Below, piece after piece: positions 43,989 to 52,742 of a stretch of 64,000 nt of DNA. Source of the DNA: Polyangium sp. y55x31 (GTDB lineage Bacteria; Myxococcota_A; Polyangia; Polyangiales; Polyangiaceae); assembly GCF_029946505.1 (NCBI RefSeq), contig NZ_JARZHG010000012.1, forward strand, positions 124,001-188,000, read 5' to 3'. The notes below the pieces were generated by a model. That model searched no databases and was not told the origin of the DNA. It saw only the letters and a program-made list of their open reading frames with translations. How positions within the stretch are numbered: the first letter of the stretch is position 1; the number at the start of each line of letters is the position of its first letter. The position numbers and the translations under genes were made by a program.

Positions 43989-44581
43989 CGCGCGGGCGTC
44001 TCCTCGTGCCTCGCGTTTTCCGCCTCGGGAGGCGCCTCGAGCGGCGGGATGTCCGAGGTCGCGATGAGGCGGCCCAGGCTGAAGAGGAGCACGAGCCCCT
44101 GGGCATCACGGAGCGTCGCCCGCACGTAGGGCGCGATCGGCAAGCTCGCGCCCGGGCCGTTCGTCCGCTCTCCCAGCGCGAGCACGCGCACGCCGAGCAC
44201 CTCCTGCACGACGAGGCCGATCCGTTGCTCTTCGTGTCGGCAGATGACGATGTGATCGTCGACGTCGAGCGCCCGCGCACGGCGCTCGATCCGGGCCGCC
44301 ACGTCGAGCACCGGGAGTGCCCGACCTCGGAGGTTCAAGAGCCCGTGCACCCACGGAGGCGCTTCGGGCAAGGGCGCCATCGCGGCCGCGGGGACCGCTC
44401 GCTCGACCACGTCGAGCGGCAAAGCGACCCGCGTCTCCTCGACGCGACAAACGACCGCCTGGATCTCGCCCGCGAGCGGCAGCGGCTCGTCGGCTTCGTG
44501 CGTCGACGTGGATCGTTCGAGCTCATAGAGACGTCGCTTGAGCTCGGCGATTTCCCGCCCGATGTCTTGACGCGTGCTCAC
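43985..44581 (-). CDS. cheW: CheW-like coupling protein (2)
   Basis: A 198-residue CheW-like protein: VVCRVEETRVALPLDVVERAVPAAAMAPLPEAPPWVHGLLNLRGRALPVLDVAARI and EEQRIGLVVQEVLGVRVL. A 25-residue N-terminal helix (IAELKRRLYELERS) precedes the fold and an acidic/basic tail ends it. Distinct in sequence from the other CheW of the cluster, so the two probably occupy different positions in the array. ATGA overlaps join it to both neighbours. Confidence 0.9.
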   Translation of the reverse strand: MSTRQDIGREIAELKRRLYELERSTSTHEADEPLPLAGEIQAVVCRVEETRVALPLDVVERAVPAAAMAPLPEAPPWVHGLLNLRGRALPVLDVAARIERRARALDVDDHIVICRHEEQRIGLVVQEVLGVRVLALGERTNGPGASLPIAPYVRATLRDAQGLVLLFSLGRLIATSDIPPLEAPPEAENARHEETPAR

Positions 44582-45354
44582 GCTCCCCCCGAGGCCCGTG
44601 CGGGCTTTTCGAGATGCGCGGAGACCGCCGCGACGATCTCGCGCGCGTCGCCCGTCTTGCGCAGATGCCCCGCGGCGCCGAGGCGCTTGGCCGCCGCGCG
44701 GAGCAAGGTCTCCGGCTGGTTGGAAAAAAGAACGACCGGTATCCGGTGGAAAACGCCGTCCCGGCAGAGCCGTCGGAGCAACGCGCCGGCGTCCTGCTCC
44801 GCGATGGAGAGGTCGAGCAGGATGAGCGCGGGCTGCTCCCTGGAAATCGCGTCGACCGCGGCCGCCATCGTGTTCGCCGTGAGCGCGCGGAGCCCCGCCC
44901 CCTCGAGCGCGCGCTGCACGACGCGGAGCACGGTGCGGCTATCGTCCACGACGAGGACGGTCCGCGACCGCGCGAGGGGGACGGCCTGGTGCCCCCGCAT
45001 TTCGGCCCGCGCCGGGACGTGGCCCCGGCCCTGCGTGGCCGGAGCTCGTTGCATGCCCGCGAGCGCCTTCACAGTCTCGTCGACGAGCCTCAGCGCATCC
45101 TCGGGGCTCCGGCCCTCGTCCCGTCGCAGCGCGCCGACGGCCTCGTCGAGCCGGCACGCGAGGTCCCTGAGCGCCGGCAGCTCGACCATCATGAGAATGC
45201 CCCGCAGCGTGTGGGCGTCGCGGGAGAGCTCACGCAATGCGGCTCGATCCGAGGGGCAGGCCCGCAGGGAATCACGCGAGCGCACCATCGAGTCGAGGAG
45301 CATCTCGGATTCCGCAAGGAAATCGCTCAGGAGGAGCTGGTGCTCGGAGGCCAT
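44578..45354 (-). CDS. HPt-receiver fusion protein
   Basis: A 258-residue signalling protein. Residues about 1-100 are an HPt-like four-helix domain (DFLAESEMLLDSMVRSRDSL, SRDAHTLRGILMMVELPAL, where His in DAHTLRG is the likely phospho-site). Residues about 130-250 are a receiver (RTVLVVDDSRTVLRVV, LILLDLSIAEQDAGALL, VVLFSN, and LRK for the late Lys), with Asp in LLDLS as phospho-acceptor. It could relay phosphate from CheA. The ATG at 45354 is chosen because the HPt begins there; the frame upstream is Arg-rich and not protein-like. Confidence 0.87.
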   Translation of the reverse strand: MASEHQLLLSDFLAESEMLLDSMVRSRDSLRACPSDRAALRELSRDAHTLRGILMMVELPALRDLACRLDEAVGALRRDEGRSPEDALRLVDETVKALAGMQRAPATQGRGHVPARAEMRGHQAVPLARSRTVLVVDDSRTVLRVVQRALEGAGLRALTANTMAAAVDAISREQPALILLDLSIAEQDAGALLRRLCRDGVFHRIPVVLFSNQPETLLRAAAKRLGAAGHLRKTGDAREIVAAVSAHLEKPARASGGA

Positions 45355-45439
45355 TTCGTATGCTCCGTCTTTCTGCCGCGGGTGACGTGTCCACGCCGGA
45401 CGCGCTCCGGGTGAAGCGGCGCGCGGCGGCGCGAGGCTC

Positions 45440-46333
45440 CTAGCTCCCTGTGTCGAGACCCGGCCGCATCGTTTCGAGCCACGCCCTCGCCGCGGCCTCG
45501 TCCCGGGAGAAATGGCGGTGCAGGGGCTTGCCGGTGAGCTTCGACACCGCACGCTGGACCATTTCGAGGACCACTTGAATATGGAAGTCCGCACCGAACA
45601 CGGCCATCGCGTGGGGCGGCACGCGCCTCGCCCAGGCGCTCATGTGGTCCCGCGCCGCCGCGTCGAGGTCGACGGACTCGGACATGTCGAAGAGGATGAG
45701 GTAATAGGGGCGCGGACGGGCGAACGCCTCCAGTCGCGAGATCGCGGCCTTGCCGAGGTCATTCGCGACGGCGCCCCGCGCCTTGAGCACGACGAGGTCC
45801 GGCGGCTCGATGGTCATGTCGAGGCTGCCCGTCTCGCGGATCGACGCCCTGCGCGTGGAAGGGGGAGGCTCGCCGTCGGTCGACCTCGCGGGCGTCTCCC
45901 GCAAAGGGTCCGAAAGGAGCGCCGTCGCGCTCATGCGCACACGGCTCGCCGGCTCGGCGAGCATCGCCGCTTCGAGCACCGAGGCGAGCTCCTGCGTGTC
46001 CTCGGGCTTCTGGATGGCGCCGTCGGCCCCGAGCCGATCCGCGAGCTTCTGCAGAACGCCCTTGTGCATGTTGCTGCACAGGATCACGCGTACACGCGGC
46101 GCGCTCGAGGTCTCCCGGATCATCCGCACCAGACGTGGGCCGTCGAGCTGCGGCATATTCACGTCGAGGAGCACCACATCGCAGGCCGTCTCCCGGATCG
46201 CCTGCAAGCTCCCCTGCGGCCCGTGGTTGAAACGCGCCGTGAAGCCCGCACCTTCGAGCGCAGATGCCGCGCGCCGGCCGAAGTCGTCATCATCATCGAT
46301 GATGAGGACCTTTCTTCTGCCCGTAGGAAGCAT
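45440..46333 (-). CDS. Receiver-STAS-like response protein
   Basis: A 297-residue protein. The N-terminal receiver (KVLIIDDDDDFGRRAASALEGAGF, VVLLDVNMPQLDGPRL, VILCSN, AIQKPED) has Asp in LLDVN as phospho-acceptor and Lys in QKPE. After a Ser/Pro/Arg linker the C-terminal 110 residues (PPDLVVLKARGAVANDLGKAAISRLEAFARPRPYYLILFDMSESVDLDAAARDHMSAW) look like a STAS/SpoIIAA-like domain, a possible output module. It is the first gene of the chemosensory cluster; start at 46333 follows GGCGGGGG, with a TTG at 46375 as alternative. Confidence 0.83.
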   Translation of the reverse strand: MLPTGRRKVLIIDDDDDFGRRAASALEGAGFTARFNHGPQGSLQAIRETACDVVLLDVNMPQLDGPRLVRMIRETSSAPRVRVILCSNMHKGVLQKLADRLGADGAIQKPEDTQELASVLEAAMLAEPASRVRMSATALLSDPLRETPARSTDGEPPPSTRRASIRETGSLDMTIEPPDLVVLKARGAVANDLGKAAISRLEAFARPRPYYLILFDMSESVDLDAAARDHMSAWARRVPPHAMAVFGADFHIQVVLEMVQRAVSKLTGKPLHRHFSRDEAAARAWLETMRPGLDTGS

Positions 46334-46649
46334 CCCCCGCCGAGAAGCGTGAAGGGGTGTCTTACTTTGAATCAAAGTGATTCCCCATCGTTTGGGGGTA
46401 ACAGACTTCTCGGCCCGGCGTCAATCGTGATCACCGCTCCTGATCGTAAAAACGAACCCTCCCGACCCATCCGATGTTCGGCTCGGTGGGCAACGTCAAT
46501 GCGATGACGATCCTGCCCCCCGCGTCGCGCAACGCATGGTCAACGGCGACACCATGCCGATTCCGACCCCGCGTTGCGCGACTGGCTGGCGCACCGCCCT
46601 CACCCTCCGGCCATGGATTTCGCGTCCTTGCTCGACGCGAGATTCATGA
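46334..46649. other. Intergenic region upstream of the chemosensory cluster
   Basis: About 316 bases without a credible gene. The part next to the cluster holds two symmetric elements: a 15-bp palindrome at 46364-46378 and CCCCA-N5-TGGGG at 46383-46397. The remainder up to the lipase-like gene stop at 46650 shows no clear hairpin or conserved element. Confidence 0.5.
46364..46378. promoter_or_regulatory. 15-bp palindrome, possible operator of the chemosensory cluster
   Basis: ACTTTGA-A-TCAAAGT, perfect 7-base arms about one central base, 31-45 bases upstream of the first cluster gene. Its AT-rich sequence stands out in this GC-rich window. A regulator-binding site is the simplest reading; the TTGATT within it could alternatively be a -35 element. 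Confidence 0.4.
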
Positions 46650-48080
46650 TCAAGGCGCCGGGGTTCCTGCGCAGGTGACGGGCGCGCCCGCGGAGCAGGC
46701 CTTTTCGAAGGGTTTGCCGGCGACCCGATCCCCGAGGAAAGAGAGGATCTCCGGCAGCGCCCAGGTCGTGGCCTTCGTGTGCGAAGCGCCGGCGCACTCG
46801 AGGTAACGCATGGGCATGCCCGCGTTGCACAGCGCCTCGAAGGCCGCGCGTTCGGTCGGGGTATCGACCAGCGTATCCGCCTCGCCCGTGATGTAGAGAA
46901 TGCCGTAACTCTGCGCGTCCTTCTGGATGCGCGACACGCTCGTCGTGGTCAAACCATTCTCGGCGGCCATGCAGCCCCACGGCGCGAGCTCGTCCAGCGT
47001 CCCCGACGCGGCGGCGTCGAGCACTGCGGGCTGGAAGAGCGACGAAAGCATCTCCTTGCCCGAAAGGAGATCCCCCGGATCGCACCCCGCGCCGAGGGCC
47101 TCCGGGACGTCCTGATCGAGCGGCGGGAGCAGCACCTCCGCGAGCTTGCCCTCCGCGCCGTACCAGCCCGCGCTCGCGCCATAAAACGCAATCATGTTGG
47201 CGGTCGATTCGCGCATCGTGGTGAGCGCCAGCGTGCCTTCGCCGACCATGTCCGCAGGCGGGACCGTGGTCGCAACGCCGACGATCTCGAGCTCGCGCGC
47301 ATAATAAGGCGCGAGGCGATCCACCCAGAGCGCCGCGTGCCCGCCCTGGGATCCGCCCACCACGGCGAGCCGCGTCGAGGGACGCGCGCCGCCCTCGCGG
47401 ATCTCCTCGGGCAGGCGCAGGACCGCGCGGGCCGCGTCGAGCGATGCAATGGCGGTCGCCTGACCGACCAGGTACGGGTGCAAAAAGCCCGTGGGCGGCG
47501 ATTCGTTCTTGAGGCCGATGTAATCGGGCGCCACGACGATGTACCCGATCGACGCGAGCGCGGCCGCGAGCGCCGCGGTATCCGACGCCGAGCTCGGGCC
47601 GCAGCCATCGGTGAACCCGCTGGTCCCGTGCAGGACCATGAGCGTCGGCAGCGCCTCGGCGCCTTCGGGCACGGTCGTCGGCCACGCGAGGAGCGCGGTC
47701 GCCTCCACCTGCTTGCCGCGGTCCTGGGTCACGTACGTGAAAACGTGGGTCACGACGTCGTATTGCAGCGAGACGGGCAAGTCGCCGAGCGCCTCGGCCG
47801 CGAGCGCGTCGAGCAGGCCCTTGGGGTACGTGGCCGTCGCCCTGTGCGTGGTGACCTCGCCGAGCGCGAGATCCCTCTGCCAGGCGTGATCGGGCTGCCC
47901 GCAGCGGGCCGCGGCATCGGCGAGGGCGTCGGTCTCGGGCGTCCCTGCGACCTCGGGGGCCGGGGTTTCCGGCGTACCGGGGACACTGGGCGGGGGATTT
48001 TCCTCACCGCCGCACGCGGCGAGGGCGAAGGTGGTGCCAAAAAGAATGCCGCGAACGCGGCGAGCGAAAAGGTGCCTCAT
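46650..48080 (-). CDS. Secreted alpha/beta-hydrolase lipoprotein (lipase/esterase-like)
   Basis: A 476-residue exported protein with signal GILFGTTFALAAC (lipobox), a Pro/Glu/Thr linker, and an alpha/beta-hydrolase fold. TLMVLHGTSGFTDGCGP gives the oxyanion-hole HG motif, LAVVGGSQGGHAALW the nucleophile elbow (Ser in GSQGG), and ITGEADTLVDTP with ECAGASHTKATTW the late Asp and His. The pattern resembles secretory lipases (LIP family) that hydrolyse esters outside the cell. Four or more Cys suggest disulfides. No operon partner is apparent; the small membrane gene upstream is 64 bases away. Confidence 0.85.
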   Translation of the reverse strand: MRHLFARRVRGILFGTTFALAACGGEENPPPSVPGTPETPAPEVAGTPETDALADAAARCGQPDHAWQRDLALGEVTTHRATATYPKGLLDALAAEALGDLPVSLQYDVVTHVFTYVTQDRGKQVEATALLAWPTTVPEGAEALPTLMVLHGTSGFTDGCGPSSASDTAALAAALASIGYIVVAPDYIGLKNESPPTGFLHPYLVGQATAIASLDAARAVLRLPEEIREGGARPSTRLAVVGGSQGGHAALWVDRLAPYYARELEIVGVATTVPPADMVGEGTLALTTMRESTANMIAFYGASAGWYGAEGKLAEVLLPPLDQDVPEALGAGCDPGDLLSGKEMLSSLFQPAVLDAAASGTLDELAPWGCMAAENGLTTTSVSRIQKDAQSYGILYITGEADTLVDTPTERAAFEALCNAGMPMRYLECAGASHTKATTWALPEILSFLGDRVAGKPFEKACSAGAPVTCAGTPAP

Positions 48081-48144
48081 GGGCCCCGCACCTTACGCGT
48101 TGCGCCGCGGGCCGGCAATGGCCCCGGCGTGCCCGAGCTTTTGA

Positions 48145-48534
48145 TCAACGAACCGCGGGAGCCACGCGTCCGGAGCGCCAAAACAAGAACCCGGCCACGA
48201 CGAGCGTCAGTGCCGCGGCGAGAACCGAGCTTGCCAAAAGCGTTCGTCCGCAATCCCCGGAGCGAGCGCTCATCCACCAGCCCGGATGAAGCACCAGAAG
48301 CAGGAGCAACGGCCACTGCTTCCGAACGCCAGCGGCGCGCACTCGAGGAACGAAGGTCGATCCCACCGCCACGAGAGCGGTCACGAACCACAGGATCCAG
48401 CCGAATCGCTCGGCGCGGAGGATCGCTTCCATCGCCCCCGGACCCGAGCACGCAAACGCGACCCCATCGACCCCCAGCACGGCGGCGACGATCCCCAACA
48501 CGTACCACGGCCGGGCAGTGCTCGGAAAACGCAT
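48145..48534 (-). CDS. Small membrane protein, unknown function
   Basis: A 129-residue protein with about four hydrophobic segments (near residues 9-28, 45-63, 74-88 and 98-118) separated by short basic loops (RVRAAGVRKQW, WRSGRVAPAVR). The first segment (YVLGIVAAVLGVDGVAFACSGP) may be a signal or membrane anchor. No family is recognised. It lies upstream of the lipase-like gene on the same strand and diverges from the propeller lipoprotein gene, with a 273-base shared upstream region. Confidence 0.55.
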   Translation of the reverse strand: MRFPSTARPWYVLGIVAAVLGVDGVAFACSGPGAMEAILRAERFGWILWFVTALVAVGSTFVPRVRAAGVRKQWPLLLLLVLHPGWWMSARSGDCGRTLLASSVLAAALTLVVAGFLFWRSGRVAPAVR

Positions 48535-48807
48535 TCACCACGGCTAGCAAACGGTTTCCGGGTGTCAAGAGACGCCGCGCGTTCACGATATTCCAACGCA
48601 TCGCGTCCTCGACCGCAAGATTCTTCCAAACGGCCCGTGCTCCGGCCCGCGTCGCGCCCGCGGCCACCCCGTTTCCACCTTCGACTCCCGCGCATTCACA
48701 CTTTTTCCGCGGGAGCGCAAGGCGCGTCCATACGCCGCGCCTCGCCGGGCGCATCTTGCCCTCGTCGGCGCGCACTTCTCCCCCGCGTCGCCCAGGAGCT
48801 CACGACC

Positions 48808-49896
48808 ATGCACAGCCGTCCTCTCTCGATCGCAATCCTCTCTTTTCTGGTCTCGACCTCGGCGCTCGTCGCCGGCTGCAGCTATGATCCCGCGCCCGCC
48901 TCGACCCAGAGCTCGTCCTCGTCCTCGTCCTCGGGCTCGGGCGGCAGCGGCGGCGCCGGCGGGGCGGGCGGCAATGGCGGCAATGGCGGTGGCGGGGGGA
49001 GCAGCAGCGCCCCCGAGGTGGTCGCCGCCTTCGATCCGATGAAAGGCGAATACGTCGAGGGGCTCGACGTCAAGGACGGCGTCGCTTACGTCGGCGCGGT
49101 GCTCACCGGGCAAATCCTGAAGGTCGACCTCGCGACCGGCGCGATTTCGCCTTTCGGCGCCATGCCCGCCTTCCCGCAAAACGGCGGCGCGCTCGTCGGC
49201 CTGACCCTCGGCCCGGACGGCGCCGTCTACGGCGCGCTCAACATCACCGCGCAAGGCGGGCCGCAAACGGGCATCTATCGCGTGCCGGCCGCGGGCGGTG
49301 AGGCGATGCTTTTCGCCTCGGATCCGGCCATGGCCTTCAACAACGATTTGCGCTTCACCGAGGCCGGCGACCTCCTCGTCAGCGACTCGATGTCCGGCAC
49401 CATCTTCAAGGTGACGAAGGACGGCACGGTCTCGAAATGGCTCGAGGACATGCTCCTCACGCCCGACCCGGCCATCTGTGGCGTGCAGACGAACTTCCAC
49501 CTCGGCATCAACGGCTTCGTGCGCGCCGGGGACGCGTATTACGCGACGAACACCGATCGCGCCTCGATCGTGAAGATCCCCGTGAACGCGGACGGCAGCG
49601 CGGGCCAACCCGAGGTCTTCCTGGCCACGGATTGCGCCACGCTCTCGGGCGCCGACGGCATTGCGGTGGACCCGAGCACGGGCGACCTGATCGTGGCGGT
49701 CAATTACAAGGAGACGATCATCCGGGTGGGCATGGACAAGACGGTGAAGAGCATCGCGAGCGGCGAGCCGCTGCAATCGCCGGCCTCGCTCGTCGTCGAC
49801 GACGGGAACCTCTACATCACGAATGCGGCGTTCGCGGCGCTGGCCTCGGATCCGTCGAAGGCCAAGCCGTCGCTCGCCAAGCTCGTGCTCCCGTAG
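48808..49896 (+). CDS. SMP-30/gluconolactonase-like beta-propeller lipoprotein
   Basis: A 362-residue lipoprotein: signal AILSFLVSTSALVAGC, Ser/Gly linker to about residue 66, then a six-bladed-propeller-like domain (EYVEGLDVKDGVAYVGAVLTGQILKVDLATG, LVGLTLGPDGAVYGALN, FNNDLRFTEAGDLLVSDSMSGTIFKV, ADGIAVDPSTGDLIVAVNYKETIIRV) of the SMP-30/NHL type. Metal-binding Glu/Asp/Asn positions typical of lactonases are only partly evident, so a catalytic role is unproven. AGGAG lies 9 bases before the ATG. Its last 80 bases overlap the convergent AraC gene. Confidence 0.82.
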   Translation: MHSRPLSIAILSFLVSTSALVAGCSYDPAPASTQSSSSSSSSGSGGSGGAGGAGGNGGNGGGGGSSSAPEVVAAFDPMKGEYVEGLDVKDGVAYVGAVLTGQILKVDLATGAISPFGAMPAFPQNGGALVGLTLGPDGAVYGALNITAQGGPQTGIYRVPAAGGEAMLFASDPAMAFNNDLRFTEAGDLLVSDSMSGTIFKVTKDGTVSKWLEDMLLTPDPAICGVQTNFHLGINGFVRAGDAYYATNTDRASIVKIPVNADGSAGQPEVFLATDCATLSGADGIAVDPSTGDLIVAVNYKETIIRVGMDKTVKSIASGEPLQSPASLVVDDGNLYITNAAFAALASDPSKAKPSLAKLVLP

Positions 49897-50770
49897 ACGC
49901 GGGCGCGGGCGGGACATCGAGGCGCGCGCGGGCGCGTGGCCGGGCGAGGTCCCGGAGCCACGCGCCCGGCGTCGTCCCGAACTCGGCCCGGAAGGCGCGG
50001 GTATAATGGCTCTGATCCGCGAAGCCGAGCTCGTAGGCGATCACGGAGGGCGGCTGCCCCTGCCGCAGCAAAAAGAGCGAACGGGTGAGGCGCAGCCGGA
50101 GCTGGTAAGCGTGCGGCGGCATTCCAACCGCGGCGCGAAATGCACGGACGAGATGATATTTGCTGAGGCCCGCGACCGCCGCGAGTTTGTCGAGCGGAAC
50201 CTGCTCGCCGGGGTGGGCGTGCAGGTACTCGCGGGCGAGCGCGACGCCGCGCGGCTCGGAGAGCGGGCCCTTTCCCTCGGCCGCGCCGCCGAACAACCGC
50301 CGGAGGCTCGTCACGAGCCAGCTCTCCCATTCGAGCGACCCCGCGCCGGACCAGAGGCTCTGATGGAACGCCTGGAGCCCGAGGGCGGCGACGGGATCGG
50401 CGAGCACGAGCGGCGTCTCGGGCAACGAAAGGCGGGCGCCCGCCGCCTCTTCGAGGTAATGGGAGAAAACACGAGCGTCCATCGATGCGCCGAGATTCTC
50501 GGGCGCATGACCGGGGATCGCGGTGACGGCATACGTGGTGTGCGCCGGCATGATCCACACGCGTGGCGCCTCGCGAGCGTCGCTGACCAGGAGCCCCCCG
50601 GCCGTCTCGGTGCGGACCATGCCGCGAAGCAGCACCCCCACCTGGATCCGCGGCTCCTCGGTGCCTTCGGCCGCGAACGATCGCGCGTTCGACCGAAAGA
50701 GCTGCACGGCGGCGCTGGTCGCGGGCGTCTGAAATTCGCAAGCGTGAAATTTTTCCGGCGCCTTTGCCAT
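49817..50770 (-). CDS. AraC family transcription regulator
   Basis: A 317-residue regulator. The C-terminal DNA-binding part has both helix-turn-helix units (PLDKLAAVAGLSKYHLVRAFRAAVGMPPHAYQLRLRLTRSLFLLRQGQPPSVIAYELGFADQSHYTRAFRAEFGTTPGAWLRD), the second with the family signature. The N-terminal about 180 residues resemble AraC ligand-binding cupins (VWIMPAHTTYAVTAIPG), effector unknown. The frame extends 45 residues beyond the domain in low-complexity Arg/Pro/Ala sequence that overlaps the convergent propeller gene by 80 bases. The ATG at 50770 is the first fitting the cupin start. Confidence 0.9.
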   Translation of the reverse strand: MAKAPEKFHACEFQTPATSAAVQLFRSNARSFAAEGTEEPRIQVGVLLRGMVRTETAGGLLVSDAREAPRVWIMPAHTTYAVTAIPGHAPENLGASMDARVFSHYLEEAAGARLSLPETPLVLADPVAALGLQAFHQSLWSGAGSLEWESWLVTSLRRLFGGAAEGKGPLSEPRGVALAREYLHAHPGEQVPLDKLAAVAGLSKYHLVRAFRAAVGMPPHAYQLRLRLTRSLFLLRQGQPPSVIAYELGFADQSHYTRAFRAEFGTTPGAWLRDLARPRARARLDVPPAPASTGARAWRATAWPSTDPRPAPRTPHS

Positions 50771-50933
50771 TCTCGATGCAATCGTAGCACTGATCCTTGG
50801 TGTACAGAAGGATGCGCCGGCTCCACCCCGACGCCGCGCCAAGTCCGCCCTCCCTCGATGGGAGCACGGATCGCGGAGTCCGCTTGAGCCCGATGCCGAG
50901 GCGCGGTAGCATGGCGTACGAAGGTCGACTTCC

Positions 50934-52520
50934 ATGACGAACCGAATCCGCGAGTTCGCAACCGTCGCCGCGCTGGCCACTGCGCTCGGTGGCTGCTCTT
51001 CACGCGCGCTCCTGTCCGGGCCCGAGCCGCAGGTCCTTCGGCCGCGCGTCGAAATGTCCGGGCTCGGCAAAGGCCGTGTCGTCGTCGAGGCGCTGCCGGA
51101 AGGCTGCGGCGTCGAGTGCCTCGACCAGTGGGGCAAAGGGATCGCGTTCCGGCTGAAGGCCATCCCCGACGATCGTTCGGCGTTCGTGGGCTGGGCCGGC
51201 GCGTGCTCGGGTACCGGCCCCTGCGAGCTCATGCCGGATCAGTTCTGGATGTCGGCCACGGCTCGTTTTGCCGACCGCTCGTCGGTATGGTCGACCGTCG
51301 TCGCGTCGCGGACCAATCTGAGCGGCGCCTGGGGTCTCGCCGTCACGAGCGACGGCGACGCGCTCGTCGGCGGCTCGGATGCCGACTTCCTGTCGCGCTT
51401 CGATGCCCAAGGCGCGCGCGTCTTTCGCCTCGACGCGCGCGGCGCCTCCGCCCGCGCCGTGGCATTCGATCCGGAAGGCAATGCCATCGTGGTCGGGTCC
51501 GCGCGGCGCCCCACGCGCGACGCTGCGGACATCGCATGGCTCGGTCCGGTGGGCGAGGAGCCGAGCGCCTTCATCGCCAAGATTGCGCGCGACGGCCGCG
51601 CGCTCTGGTCGCGTGTTCTTCCTTCATCGTTCGGCGCCTCGCTCCACGCGGTCGCCGTCGACCCAGCCGGCGATGCCTATGTCGCCGGCGGCTTCCAGGG
51701 GCGGCTCGCAATCGGCGACGTCGCGTACGACGAACCCGCCGGCACCGGCCTCGTTGCGCGCTTCCGGCCGGACGGCTCGCTCGCGTGGCTGCGCGCATGC
51801 GGAGGAACCGGCCTGCACATGACCAGCATCACTCGGACGTCCACGGGCGAGGTCGTCGCTGCGACAGCCAGGTTCCAGCGGGAGCAGCGCCCGGTGGGCG
51901 CCGCTGTCGTCGCGTTGTCGACGCAAGGCGAGTACCGCTGGAGCTGGCATAGCGAGTCCGCCGCCATGGATCTCGATGCAATCACGTCACTCGACGGGGG
52001 GGACGTCGTGGTCGGGGGCAAGGTCCGAGGACCGGTGCGCTTGGCCGGCCACGATCGGCCGCCGCTCGGAGAGTTCTGGGAGGATGCAATCGTGGTGCGA
52101 ATCGCGCCTCCCGGGGTCGAGCGCTGGGCGCAGCGCTTCGGTGGGCCGGGAATCGATCACGTGACCCACCTCGACGGAGACGGGCACGGCCTGCTCGTCG
52201 CGACCGGGGCTTTCACCGGTCCGATGCGCTTCGGCAATCAGGTGCTCGAAAGCGAGGCGTATGTCGCCAAGGATCCCTATGGCAGCACGTCGCCGCCGGA
52301 TGGCTTCGTCGCGAGCTTCGGTCCAGGCGGCGAACCACGCTGGGCGGAGCGCTTCGGCCACGCGGGCACCGACACCGTGTGGGGCGCGTCCGTGGACGCG
52401 CGCGGCACGCTCCGATTGCTCGTGGAACACCTCGACGTGCGCGAGCAGGTGCACGACGGCGGCAAGACGATCTGGGGTGAGCACGAGTATGCGCTCGTCG
52501 CGCGCGGCCCCGCGCGCTAG
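50934..52520 (+). CDS. Beta-propeller (SBBP-type) lipoprotein
   Basis: A 528-residue exported lipoprotein: signal EFATVAALATALGGC, a small Cys-containing domain (residues about 35-115; EGCGVECLDQWGKGIAFRLKAIPDDRSAFVGWAGACSGTGPC, an InlB B-repeat-like segment), then blade-like repeats typical of bacterial SBBP/beta-propeller proteins (GDALVGGSDADFLSRFDAQGARVF, GDAYVAGGFQGRLAIGD, DGFVASFGPGGEPRWAERFG). No catalytic site is visible. Likely a cell-surface protein; it diverges from the AraC gene, a possible regulator. Confidence 0.82.
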   Translation: MTNRIREFATVAALATALGGCSSRALLSGPEPQVLRPRVEMSGLGKGRVVVEALPEGCGVECLDQWGKGIAFRLKAIPDDRSAFVGWAGACSGTGPCELMPDQFWMSATARFADRSSVWSTVVASRTNLSGAWGLAVTSDGDALVGGSDADFLSRFDAQGARVFRLDARGASARAVAFDPEGNAIVVGSARRPTRDAADIAWLGPVGEEPSAFIAKIARDGRALWSRVLPSSFGASLHAVAVDPAGDAYVAGGFQGRLAIGDVAYDEPAGTGLVARFRPDGSLAWLRACGGTGLHMTSITRTSTGEVVAATARFQREQRPVGAAVVALSTQGEYRWSWHSESAAMDLDAITSLDGGDVVVGGKVRGPVRLAGHDRPPLGEFWEDAIVVRIAPPGVERWAQRFGGPGIDHVTHLDGDGHGLLVATGAFTGPMRFGNQVLESEAYVAKDPYGSTSPPDGFVASFGPGGEPRWAERFGHAGTDTVWGASVDARGTLRLLVEHLDVREQVHDGGKTIWGEHEYALVARGPAR

Positions 52521-52742
52521 CTCCGCCGTTCCCGATCGTTCTACGCCACATTCCCATCCTTCGGCCCCTGACTGCAATTGAATGGGCGGCCCGAGGCGTC
52601 ACCTCGAAGCCGAACCATTGCAAAGAACCCATTCGCAGAGCAGAGTCCACGTTCCTCGCGGGCAGCTTCCACGGGACGACCATGCCGTCGATCGCAAAGC
52701 GATCGGGACGTCGGGCATTCGTCCATCCCGAAAGGAACCGAT

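Noticed and set aside
46600-47685. Minus-strand frame overlapping the lipase-like gene
   Set aside because: Arg/Gly-rich shadow in a different frame from the alpha/beta hydrolase, which has all expected motifs.
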